From contig DAFN01000007.1 in assembly GCA_002495465.1 (NCBI GenBank), positions 8,512 to 33,262 on the forward strand: a stretch of DNA of 24,751 nt, written 5' to 3'. The DNA comes from an archaeon UBA55 (GTDB lineage Archaea; Undinarchaeota; Undinarchaeia; Undinarchaeales; Undinarchaeaceae). The translations under genes were made by a program, and so were the position numbers. Position 1 is the stretch's first letter; every line of letters begins with the position of its first letter. The notes below the pieces were generated by a model. The model was not told where the DNA came from. It ran no database searches and saw nothing but the letters and a program-made list of their open reading frames with translations. Below are positions 1 through 6,554 of this stretch, piece after piece.

Positions 1-17
1 GAATCCTGTCCCCCGCA
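1..17 (+). tRNA. 3' end of a tRNA (probably tRNA-Leu), cut by the window start
   Basis: The first 17 bases read as the end of a tRNA. GAAT (1-4) is the tail of the T-loop, CCTGT (5-9) is the 3' half of the T-stem, CCCCCGC (10-16) is the 3' half of the acceptor stem, and A17 is the discriminator base. CCA is not encoded (CTA follows), which is common in archaea. A TTTT run at 21-24 would serve as terminator. The acceptor half implies a 5' end GCGGGGG, which many archaeal tRNA-Leu genes carry, so that identity is an inference. The body and anticodon lie outside the window. Confidence 0.62.
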
Positions 18-38
18 CTATTTTACTCAATGATTAAG

Positions 39-48
39 TTTATAAATA
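39..48 (+). promoter_or_regulatory. TATA box for the small membrane protein
   Basis: TTTATAAATA is a near-ideal archaeal TATA box. Its centre lies about 37 bases before the ATG at 81, so transcription would start near 70, just at the ribosome-binding site. It lies downstream of the ATG at 30, which argues against that earlier start. Confidence 0.6.
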
Positions 49-80
49 GAAGACTTTTAAGCGAGATTAAGGTGATAGCT

Positions 81-236
81 ATGTTGGACAGAAAACAGAC
101 AGGTTGGCTTTTGGCTTTGATTGGTCTGCTATTCGTAATGCAGGACCTCGGCCTACTTAGCCTAAGAGGCCTTCAACTGTGGAGTCTCATCATCCTTGTC
201 CTTGGACTCGGATGGGAAAACCTCTGCAAGAAGTAA
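81..236 (+). CDS. Small two-helix membrane protein (LiaI/LiaF-like, DUF5668-like)
   Basis: A 51-residue protein with two hydrophobic segments, roughly residues 7-24 and 29-45, joined by a short loop and ending in a lysine pair. The pattern of a glycine-rich first helix, a 'DLGLL' turn and a tryptophan-initiated second helix resembles the LiaI/LiaF-type (DUF5668) transmembrane hairpin seen in small membrane proteins; this is pattern recognition only. The start at 81 is chosen because AGGTGAT at 70-76 is a good ribosome-binding site and the TATA box at 39-48 lies downstream of the in-frame ATG at 30. It stands alone between the tRNA end and the convergent hel308. No function can be assigned. 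Confidence 0.6.
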   Translation: MLDRKQTGWLLALIGLLFVMQDLGLLSLRGLQLWSLIILVLGLGWENLCKK

Positions 237-240
237 GGTA

Positions 241-289
241 CTTAAAAAATAGGTGAGAGACAAATCTTAATGACCCAATTTTTTATTTT
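241..289. terminator. T-rich 3' region between convergent genes
   Basis: On the + strand T runs occur at 279-284 and 286-289, just at the hel308 stop. On the - strand a run of six T (complement of 244-249) lies about 40 bases after the hel308 stop. Archaeal RNA polymerase terminates on such U-rich tracts, so both transcripts could end here. No stem-loop is seen. Confidence 0.4.
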
Positions 290-2387
290 AATAATCGTTT
301 TTATCTAGGACAGTGAGTATTTTTTCAGCCGTCTTTTTTCCGATGAGGGAAGATAGTTTTTCGACTCCGGCTTTCTTTAAGCCTAGTTTATCCTTTATGC
401 CAGCAGTGTATATTTTTCGAGCTCTGACTCGGCCGATTCCTCTGACTGAGACCAGAGGAAGGAGTTCTTTTTTAACTCCGTATTTTAGTCGTCGTCTTAA
501 AGTCAGAACTTGATGAGAATGTCTATCTTTACTTGTAATTCTTGAAATTTCAGAACTTGCGTAGAGGAGCCAGTCCATGATATTTAATTTTCCCCTGAGG
601 ACTCCTGGAGGCATGGCGTATTTATCATAGAGAACATCATCGTGAATTTCGTCCATCCATTTTTCGAAAATGTAGGCCTGTTTGAATGCGCGCTCGAGAC
701 CGTCTTCTATTTCCAAACTATCCATTGCCGAATATATCTCCTCTTCTTCAGAACGCCGGATTGCTCCGAGGGGGCGCATCTCCGCCGCATTGCAAAGCAT
801 TGTAAGCATTAGTTCTACACTGATTTTGTTCTCAGAAAGCATTTGGATTATTTCGAATGCAGTTAGGGGGTCCAAGTAGAGTTGGGCAACTCTGAGCCCG
901 AGTCTTGTGCATCTGAGATTTCCATCTGCGTCATCCTCTATGAAACCCCATTCAAAAAGGTCATCAAGTATTTCGGAGAGTATTGTCTCTAGGTGGCTGA
1001 CATCAGAGTATTGGAAGGCGTAGAATGTTTTATTGTAGAATTCCACGAGTTTTTCCCTGGACCTCGGAGACTCTGCAATTAGGCCGAGGGTGTGCATTCT
1101 CAGGACAGGTGCAACTCCGAGTTTTGAGGAAATTGGCTCAGGCCTTCCTTCAATATAGTGCTCCCAAAGTTCGTCGAACTCATCCTGAGATGAGGCGATT
1201 AGTACCGCTTCTCCTTCTGTATCATATTTTGGTCGCCCGGCCCTTCCGAACATTTGGTGAACTTCGAGAACCGGAATTGGCTCCATTCCAAAAGTTCCGT
1301 AGCGCTTGTAGTCTCTTATTATGACGCGTTTTCCAGGGAGATTTACTCCGGCGGCGAGAGTTGGTGTTGAGCAGATTGTTTTTATTAGATTTGATTTGAA
1401 ACTGTCTTCAATTATCTTGCGCTGAGTGTTGTGAAGACCTGCATGGTGGAATGCAGCCCCTCCGCGAACTATTGTTGAAAGGCGGATGCATTGTTTAGTT
1501 GGGCTTTCGAGGACGTTTAGGATTCTGTCCGCAATGCGCTCAAGCTCCTTTTTCTCCTTTGTTTTTAGGAGGTGGACAATTTTCTTTGATTGTTTTTCAG
1601 ACTCAGCTTCTGCTGACCTTCTTGTACTGACGAAGACAAGACCCTGGGCTTCTTTGTTGATTATATCGATTGCCAATGATATTGAGGGAGAGTTGCCCGC
1701 TTCTAGTTTCTGATCAGATTTTCCGCTGAAAGATATTTCGTTATTGAAGTAAACGCCTTTTGACAACTTAACCGGTCTGAAGGAAGACTCGACAAGTTTT
1801 GAGTTGAGCCACTTGGCAATCTCCTCGCTGTTTTCTATTGTTGCACTCAAGGCAAGGAATTGTGGATTTAGAGCCATGAGTTTTGTGGCAACTATCTCAA
1901 GAGTCGGTCCGCGATTTGCAGAATCAATAAGATGGACTTCATCGAGAACAACTATCCCAATTTTGCCTATCCAAGAAGGATGGTGCCTCATTATAGAGTC
2001 CATCTTCTCATTTGTCATTATAATTATGTCAAATTTATCAAGCTCAGAGCCAGAGGAGTCTAGGTCGCTTGTGGAAATACCTATATTCACCAATTTTCCG
2101 TGCTTCTTTTTGAGTTCTTCATATTTTTCTGATGCGAGAGCCCGGAGAGGCGCGAGGTATATTGCTTTGTAACCTTGCTGGACTTTTGAGAGCATTGCCA
2201 GCTCAGCGATGAGTGTTTTTCCGGACGCTGTCGGGATTGCAATTGTCATATTTTCCCCATCAAGAAGTCCTGCTTCAATTGCTTTTTCCTGCGGTTCGTA
2301 GAGCTCTCCAATTCCATCTTCCTCAATTATTCTAGTTATAGCGGATTCAATCGCCGGATAACGTTTGGAAATTTCAGAAAGATGCAT
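288..2387 (-). CDS. hel308: Hel308-type DNA helicase (Ski2-like, superfamily 2)
   Basis: A 699-residue ATP-dependent 3'-5' DNA helicase, of a family that acts at stalled or damaged replication forks. Motifs in order: Q-motif glutamine near 33, Walker A IPTASGKT (51-58), DEVH box (149-152), SAT (181-183), a 'FHHAGL' motif near 313-318, and motif VI with QMFGRAGRP (378-386). The middle holds the winged-helix and ratchet region. The last 55 residues form a helix-hairpin-helix domain with VRGIGRVRARKIY (648-660), which carries the RAR element typical of the autoregulatory domain V of Hel308. The length is normal (about 700) and nothing is missing. The ATG has no evident Shine-Dalgarno, and it is divergent from the gene at 2426 with a 38-base gap. 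In this lineage it may work with RadA and RPA encoded about 5 kb away; that link is inference. Confidence 0.95.
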   Translation of the reverse strand: MHLSEISKRYPAIESAITRIIEEDGIGELYEPQEKAIEAGLLDGENMTIAIPTASGKTLIAELAMLSKVQQGYKAIYLAPLRALASEKYEELKKKHGKLVNIGISTSDLDSSGSELDKFDIIIMTNEKMDSIMRHHPSWIGKIGIVVLDEVHLIDSANRGPTLEIVATKLMALNPQFLALSATIENSEEIAKWLNSKLVESSFRPVKLSKGVYFNNEISFSGKSDQKLEAGNSPSISLAIDIINKEAQGLVFVSTRRSAEAESEKQSKKIVHLLKTKEKKELERIADRILNVLESPTKQCIRLSTIVRGGAAFHHAGLHNTQRKIIEDSFKSNLIKTICSTPTLAAGVNLPGKRVIIRDYKRYGTFGMEPIPVLEVHQMFGRAGRPKYDTEGEAVLIASSQDEFDELWEHYIEGRPEPISSKLGVAPVLRMHTLGLIAESPRSREKLVEFYNKTFYAFQYSDVSHLETILSEILDDLFEWGFIEDDADGNLRCTRLGLRVAQLYLDPLTAFEIIQMLSENKISVELMLTMLCNAAEMRPLGAIRRSEEEEIYSAMDSLEIEDGLERAFKQAYIFEKWMDEIHDDVLYDKYAMPPGVLRGKLNIMDWLLYASSEISRITSKDRHSHQVLTLRRRLKYGVKKELLPLVSVRGIGRVRARKIYTAGIKDKLGLKKAGVEKLSSLIGKKTAEKILTVLDKNDY

Positions 2388-2390
2388 GAC

Positions 2391-2400
2391 AATATATTTA
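2391..2400 (+). promoter_or_regulatory. TATA box for the 172-residue protein
   Basis: AATATATTTA is centred about 30 bases before the ATG at 2426, which places the transcription start within a few bases of that ATG. The message would be nearly leaderless, which agrees with the lack of a ribosome-binding site. Confidence 0.5.
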
Positions 2401-2425
2401 ATTGTGATAGTTGATATCTTTAGCT

Positions 2426-2944
2426 ATGGCAGAGCTAGTTAAGGTTGCTGGAATCGAAATTAAGTCTCTAAAAAAGAACGTGATAGAGGCACAGGAGAGA
2501 GTTCTGTCGGAAAATTCCAAAATTTATAAGAGTATTCTTAGATATTCAGCAGAGGAAGAGGGAGAGAAGGTAGAAGAAACTGAAGTTGAGGTTCTTGAGG
2601 TCATTTCACATGTGTATAATGGATTGCACGAGCACGATAAAATAAGATCCGAAGTTTTGAAAGTAGCTTCGAAGGGTAGAGGGAAGAACAGAGAATTTTA
2701 CTGCTACATAACTCCTCATACACATGTTTTAAAGGATGCTGAATTGGAAGGACTGAAAAATTATCATATTCTAAGAATTTTCATAGAAGATGGTGATGTA
2801 AAGATCTGGCTATATCTTCATAGAGACCAGAAAAAGAGAGACTCAAGAGAGGAAGATCATTTTATATTAATTTGGGACATTATTAAGAAGAGGTTAGAGA
2901 GGGGAGGAATAATTTTCACCCCTGACAAAAATTCTAGCGAATGA
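2426..2944 (+). CDS. Uncharacterised 172-residue soluble protein
   Basis: I do not recognise this protein. It is soluble and charged, with no membrane segment or signal peptide. Residues 1-60 look helical (IEIKSLKKNVIEAQERVL, then an acidic stretch with repeated EE). The second half looks like a compact alpha/beta fold: 'FYCYITPHTHVL' near 91-102 carries two histidines, 'HILRIFIED' and 'VKIWLYLHRDQKK' look like successive beta strands, and a helix ends the chain. The ATG at 2426 is preferred over a TTG at 2411 because the TATA box at 2391-2400 puts the start of transcription near 2422-2426. It lies head to head with hel308, and its last 11 bases overlap the end of the convergent DUF2391-like gene. 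Codon use resembles its neighbours. Confidence 0.75.
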   Translation: MAELVKVAGIEIKSLKKNVIEAQERVLSENSKIYKSILRYSAEEEGEKVEETEVEVLEVISHVYNGLHEHDKIRSEVLKVASKGRGKNREFYCYITPHTHVLKDAELEGLKNYHILRIFIEDGDVKIWLYLHRDQKKRDSREEDHFILIWDIIKKRLERGGIIFTPDKNSSE

Positions 2945-3506
2945 TATCCGCTGCGGAGGCACCTATCATTGTAGGAAGTGAGACAACGAGAATTAATTTG
3001 ACTGACTCTGTAAAACTTTGTCCTGGTCCGACTATTCCGAAGAAGGTATACGTTACTGTCACAATCAGAAGTGAGAGAAGATAAAATACGACAAATCTTT
3101 TTGGAAGTAGCTTGAAAATTATTTTCTGCTCCTTTATTTTCCTATATTGAGAAAAGTAGAGAACAGAAGCTCCAGCAAATAGTGTGAATAGAGTTATAAT
3201 AAAAACAAATGCAGGATGCATTGCTCTGGCTCCTTCTATGACAACTTCGTGCCAGGCCAGGGAACTCATCCCAATTATACCACCTATAAAACCGCGGGAA
3301 AAGTCTTTGAAAGTGAATTTTTCTATAATTGGATTACTAAGCTTTCTCAGGCCGGCGAGCTCTTTTTCAAATTCACCGAACTCAATCTTTTCCTCTTTCC
3401 TCTCAGTTCGGACAAGCTGTTCCAGAGTTTCTATATCTTCTTCAATCTTTTCGAGACCTTTCTGCGTCTCTGTTTTCTTCTTTGTTTTTTTAGCGGCTTT
3501 TGGCAT
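2934..3506 (-). CDS. DUF2391-like integral membrane protein with basic coiled-coil N-terminus
   Basis: A 190-residue protein. The N-terminus is very basic (PKAAKKTKKK), followed by a charged helical stretch rich in E and K to about residue 60 that looks like a coiled coil. About four membrane helices follow, the last ending in 'PTMIGASAADIIR'. The membrane part resembles the DUF2391 (TIGR02587) family of putative integral membrane proteins, whose function is unknown; the assignment is tentative. The start at 3506 is chosen because AAAGGGGGT lies just before it; an in-frame start at 3548 would extend it by 14 unsupported residues into the upstream gene. Its start overlaps the end of the NFACT gene by 17 bases, so it is likely translationally coupled, as the third gene of the scpB-NFACT operon. 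It is not an obvious part of either pathway. Confidence 0.75.
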   Translation of the reverse strand: MPKAAKKTKKKTETQKGLEKIEEDIETLEQLVRTERKEEKIEFGEFEKELAGLRKLSNPIIEKFTFKDFSRGFIGGIIGMSSLAWHEVVIEGARAMHPAFVFIITLFTLFAGASVLYFSQYRKIKEQKIIFKLLPKRFVVFYLLSLLIVTVTYTFFGIVGPGQSFTESVKLILVVSLPTMIGASAADIIR

Positions 3507-5205
3507 GAATACCCCCTTTACCTGTAGGTATAAATCGCTGTATTTCATCCAGCTTTATATTCTTTAGTTTTTCAGAATCTTCCCTTGAAGCCTTTTTTAT
3601 CCAGGAAACCTTTACCTTTTTTGCAATGTCGCTGGATTTTGTTGGACCAGGAATAATTACAGAGAAATATTTGGATTGCTTTTCGACACTTTTTTCCGGA
3701 CCCCCTACGACAGCCCAGGTTTTTGTTATGCCGACAGCGATTTTAAGTTCTGTGTTTCTGAAGTAATTTTTCTTACCTCTTATCATGAAAGCCCCTTTTC
3801 CTATGTGTTCGCCACTCGGAGCTGATTTTGAGACCTGCTCAGGATTTACCCAGTATACATCGGCAGCTCCTAGACCTCTCTGCCATGCTTTTGAGTAAGA
3901 TACTGCGAACTCTGCAGTCTCGGAAAGAGTTGTTTTTGGAATATCTTTGCTTTCTACTCCGCTTGTTTTTACGACGCAGAAGGGAGCTCCTGTGACATCG
4001 GCGTGGAAAACTAAGTCCTTAGGTTCTGTATGCTTCTTGATTATGATTTCATTGGTCGTTGCGTCTTTTCCGCCTATAACCAGGAAGCCGTCCGAGCTGA
4101 CGAACCATCGGAATTTTTCATACCATTCTCTTTTTACAGGCTCTTTTAGGACGGGGGCTTCTTTTTCAGCTTCAGTTTTTGCTGATCCAAGATTTTTCTC
4201 AGTCTTTTTTATGGATTTGAGAAGACCGTCGATTTTGCCCTTTGATTTCTTGGATTTTTCATAGAGCTCTCCAGCCTTTTCAAACTCGCCTTTTTTGGAA
4301 AGCTCATCTGCCTTCTCTCTGAAAGTTTTTGAATCGGTGAAGATTTTTGAGACTTGTTCCTTTTGCTTTTTGAGGATTTTTGACTGGCGAAGCTCTTCCT
4401 CACTTATTTCTTCAGAATCGGCAGAGAAATATTTGTCAACAGCTTCATTGAAGGTCTTGAATTCTGATTTCTTTGAATTGCTGACTTTTATTGGATAGGG
4501 TCTTCCTTCTCTATTATGTGGTTTTGGGCTTGCGGCTTCTTTTAGAATTTTTTCTATTGTTTTATGAAGTGAGGTGATGTCTTTTTTTATGAGAGAATCG
4601 GCTTGAGTAGTTTTGTCTATTTGTGAGCGTGTACAGAGCTCTTCTGCATATTCACCGCCAAAATTAAGTTTAGTCGCCAGGACTTTGACGAGCTCTTTTT
4701 TCTCGGAAAGTGTTTCTTCGAGTTCTTTTTCTGAAAGTTTTAAGGGATTTGAACTTTCAGGAGGGAATTTGTAAAGCTCGTGTGGTTTTAGAGTTCTACC
4801 CTTCCATTTTTGGCGGCGGAGGGGCATGAGTATTTTTTGTGACTCGTCGAGAAGCATAATATTGCCGTTTCTGAACATTTCGGCGACAAGAGTTCTCTGT
4901 TCCTTTCCGCTAAAATGGAAGAGAAATACCCGGTCAAAATCGTGCTGCTCTATGGATTGGAGTTTTGAGTTCCCAATGTGCTTTCTTAATAGCATTGAAA
5001 AGCCACTTGGGTTCTGTGAAAATGATGTAGAGTAGTTTGTGAGATAAGCTCCTCCTAAAGTTATTGCGAGAAGATTCTGACCCTGCAGACGAATGTAGAT
5101 GCTGTCACCTTTTTGATAAATTTTTGAAACTCTCTTTCCTTCCAGATGCTTCAGCTCGGAAACTATAGCAAGCATATCAAGAGACGATAGCTCTTTTTTT
5201 GACAT
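3490..5205 (-). CDS. rqcH: NFACT-family ribosome quality control protein (RqcH/NEMF/Tae2 homologue)
   Basis: A 571-residue protein of the family that binds split 60S/50S subunits carrying a stalled peptidyl-tRNA and, in bacteria and eukaryotes, directs untemplated C-terminal tailing. NFACT-N is residues 1 to about 150. It includes D91-R92 in 'QHDFDRVFLFHF', matching the Asp-Arg pair needed for tailing in bacterial RqcH. A HhH-like segment ('LNFGGEYAEELC') lies near 181-192, a lysine- and glutamate-rich coiled coil near 255-345, and the NFACT-R domain near 370-500 ('VFHADVTGAPFCVVK'). The ATG at 5205 is chosen over GTG at 5214 because GGAGTGA sits five bases upstream of it. The gene follows scpB with a one-base overlap of the alternative start, or a five-base gap from this start. 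It is followed by the DUF2391-like gene. Confidence 0.92.
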   Translation of the reverse strand: MSKKELSSLDMLAIVSELKHLEGKRVSKIYQKGDSIYIRLQGQNLLAITLGGAYLTNYSTSFSQNPSGFSMLLRKHIGNSKLQSIEQHDFDRVFLFHFSGKEQRTLVAEMFRNGNIMLLDESQKILMPLRRQKWKGRTLKPHELYKFPPESSNPLKLSEKELEETLSEKKELVKVLATKLNFGGEYAEELCTRSQIDKTTQADSLIKKDITSLHKTIEKILKEAASPKPHNREGRPYPIKVSNSKKSEFKTFNEAVDKYFSADSEEISEEELRQSKILKKQKEQVSKIFTDSKTFREKADELSKKGEFEKAGELYEKSKKSKGKIDGLLKSIKKTEKNLGSAKTEAEKEAPVLKEPVKREWYEKFRWFVSSDGFLVIGGKDATTNEIIIKKHTEPKDLVFHADVTGAPFCVVKTSGVESKDIPKTTLSETAEFAVSYSKAWQRGLGAADVYWVNPEQVSKSAPSGEHIGKGAFMIRGKKNYFRNTELKIAVGITKTWAVVGGPEKSVEKQSKYFSVIIPGPTKSSDIAKKVKVSWIKKASREDSEKLKNIKLDEIQRFIPTGKGGIHAKSR

Positions 5206-5210
5206 TATAT

Positions 5211-5948
5211 TCACTCCGCACGTGGAGTTCTTTTTTTAAAGCCGAGGAACTCCAAGTCATCATCCTCATCATCTTCGTCAGACTCATTGTGAGACTTCTC
5301 AAATTTGTCCAAAATAGGTACTGTCTCCTGAAGTTTCTCCTGTAGCAAGAGATTTTCCCACTCATTTGCGGATAAATCTTTCCTTGCGCGGATTTCAGAA
5401 AGTGATATTCCGAGCGGCTTCTTTTTAGTCTTCTCCTCTTTTCGTGACTTCATTTCACCAAACTTCATTTTTGCGGAATCTATTTTTTCTTTCATATCAC
5501 TTGCATCGCCTTCTCCAAGATATTCAACAAGCTTGTAAGTAGTTGATAGCATTCTTGTGCGCTCGTATGGTTCTGTTTTTATAAGACCACGACCGAGAAG
5601 GTCTTTGACATAATCGTAAACTCTGTTTCCAAAACGCTGGACAACAACTGACTGTTTTACCGGTTGTTTGAAAGCTATGAAAGAAAGGACTTTTACGAGG
5701 GCTCTGGACATATCCATTTGAGGAGCAAAGGCCTTTACCTGGTGAAGATAAGCACTGTCGATATCCATCTTGTACTCTCCCTGATCATGGATGATTTCAA
5801 GTGGAGAGTCTCGGGCCCCATATTCGAGAACAAGCTCATCTAGGAGAGGGCGCACATCAGACTCGTTAGCCTCGACTAAGTCAGCAAGTTCTTTTATGTC
5901 CATACGCCGCCCTGAGATGAAAAGTGCAGCTTCTAGAGTCTTCTTCAT
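5211..5948 (-). CDS. scpB: Segregation and condensation protein B (ScpB)
   Basis: A 245-residue kleisin partner. In SMC-ScpA-ScpB complexes ScpB dimers bind ScpA and help condense and separate chromosomes. The N-terminal two thirds (about 1-150) match the tandem winged-helix ScpB fold: 'LEAALFISGRRMDIKELADL', 'YKMDIDSAYLHQVKAF', then 'VLSFIAFKQPVKQSVVVQRFG' and 'YDYVKDLLGRGLIK'. The C-terminal 90 residues are charged and probably disordered, with an acidic stretch (SDEDDEDDDLEF) near the end. That tail is longer than in the minimal ScpB (about 180-200 residues). No scpA or smc gene lies in the window. It is first of the operon scpB-NFACT-DUF2391-like. The ATG has no clear ribosome-binding site. 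Confidence 0.9.
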   Translation of the reverse strand: MKKTLEAALFISGRRMDIKELADLVEANESDVRPLLDELVLEYGARDSPLEIIHDQGEYKMDIDSAYLHQVKAFAPQMDMSRALVKVLSFIAFKQPVKQSVVVQRFGNRVYDYVKDLLGRGLIKTEPYERTRMLSTTYKLVEYLGEGDASDMKEKIDSAKMKFGEMKSRKEEKTKKKPLGISLSEIRARKDLSANEWENLLLQEKLQETVPILDKFEKSHNESDEDDEDDDLEFLGFKKRTPRAE

Positions 5949-5952
5949 AAGG

Positions 5953-5960
5953 TTATATTA
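5953..5960 (+). promoter_or_regulatory. Probable TATA box for the HPP-family gene
   Basis: TTATATTA lies about 32 bases before the ATG at 5989. The gene has no ribosome-binding site, so a start within a few bases of the ATG is likely. The element is A/T-symmetric, but it is too close to scpB (about 8 bases) to drive that gene. Confidence 0.4.
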
Positions 5961-5988
5961 ATAAGAAGCGTATTTCTAATTTACTAAT

Positions 5989-6501
5989 ATGAGAGAAAGT
6001 GTATTCGTAGCGCTGGAGAGAACTCTACTGACTTTAGTAACTATAAGCCTATTTGTTTTTTTATATGAACAAATTTTGGGAAGTCCCATCCTTCTGGCCG
6101 CTTTCGCTTCTTCCGTTTTCATTGTATTCGGACATCCTGAATCAAAAATGGCTTCGATAAAGGCAGTTGTTGGAGGTCAAATGGTTGGTGCAATTACAGG
6201 ATATGGAGTTTCTTTAGTAATACCTGGTTTTACACCTCTTAGTGCAGGAATAGCAGTTGCGGCTGCAACGCTTTTTATGATATTACTTGGAGTACAGCAC
6301 CCGCCGGCAGCGGGAACTTCTATGTCATTCGTGTACAATGCAGGAGGACTTAGCTCAGGCTCAAATTTCTGGATGGCAATCGTAGTCATACTATCCTTGA
6401 GCTTCCTGAAAATAATATTCAAAGTGGGAGACTGGCTTCTTCACAAGACTGGAAAAGAGTGGTCCAACCTTCATAAATGGTTCAAAGAGAAGGCAAACTA
6501 A
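5989..6501 (+). CDS. HPP-family integral membrane protein
   Basis: A 170-residue membrane protein with four or five hydrophobic helices. It carries the family motif 'GVQHPPAAGTSMSF' near 101-114, and the earlier 'VFGHPESKMASIKAVVGG' (46-63), which matches the conserved first loop of HPP proteins. The family is named for the His-Pro-Pro motif. Some plant and cyanobacterial members take part in nitrite transport into plastids or cells; the role in archaea is unknown. There are no CBS domains, which some bacterial members carry. It stands alone between scpB (divergent) and the RPA operon (same strand, 53-base gap), probably with its own promoter. Confidence 0.88.
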   Translation: MRESVFVALERTLLTLVTISLFVFLYEQILGSPILLAAFASSVFIVFGHPESKMASIKAVVGGQMVGAITGYGVSLVIPGFTPLSAGIAVAAATLFMILLGVQHPPAAGTSMSFVYNAGGLSSGSNFWMAIVVILSLSFLKIIFKVGDWLLHKTGKEWSNLHKWFKEKAN

Positions 6502-6514
6502 CTTTTTAAAGTTA
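6499..6514. repeat. Perfect 7-base inverted repeat before the RPA-radA operon
   Basis: TAACTTT-TT-AAAGTTA is a perfect palindrome with a two-base centre. It starts on the stop codon of the HPP gene and ends seven bases before the likely TATA box of RPA. It could be an operator next to the promoter of the repair operon, or a chance A/T-rich palindrome. A two-base loop makes a terminator hairpin unlikely. Confidence 0.4.
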
Positions 6515-6520
6515 AAACAA

Positions 6521-6531
6521 ACTATTTATTT
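6521..6531 (+). promoter_or_regulatory. TATA box of the RPA-radA operon
   Basis: ACTATTTATTT is centred about 29 bases before the ATG at 6555, preceded by an A-rich BRE-like stretch. Transcription would start within a few bases of the ATG. The AAGGAG at 6532-6537 is too far from the ATG to act as its ribosome-binding site, so the message is probably leaderless. Confidence 0.45.
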
Positions 6532-6554
6532 AAGGAGTCCTAATCAACAATGAG

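Noticed and set aside
30-80. Earlier in-frame ATG giving a 68-residue version of the first small membrane protein
   Set aside because: The TATA box at 39-48 lies after this ATG, and a ribosome-binding site sits in front of the ATG at 81.
1804-2172. 122-residue + strand reading frame within hel308
   Set aside because: It lies wholly opposite conserved helicase motifs; no ribosome-binding site or independent support.
3507-3548. Longer start (3548) for the DUF2391-like protein
   Set aside because: It lies inside rqcH and lacks a ribosome-binding site, while 3506 is preceded by AAAGGGGGT.
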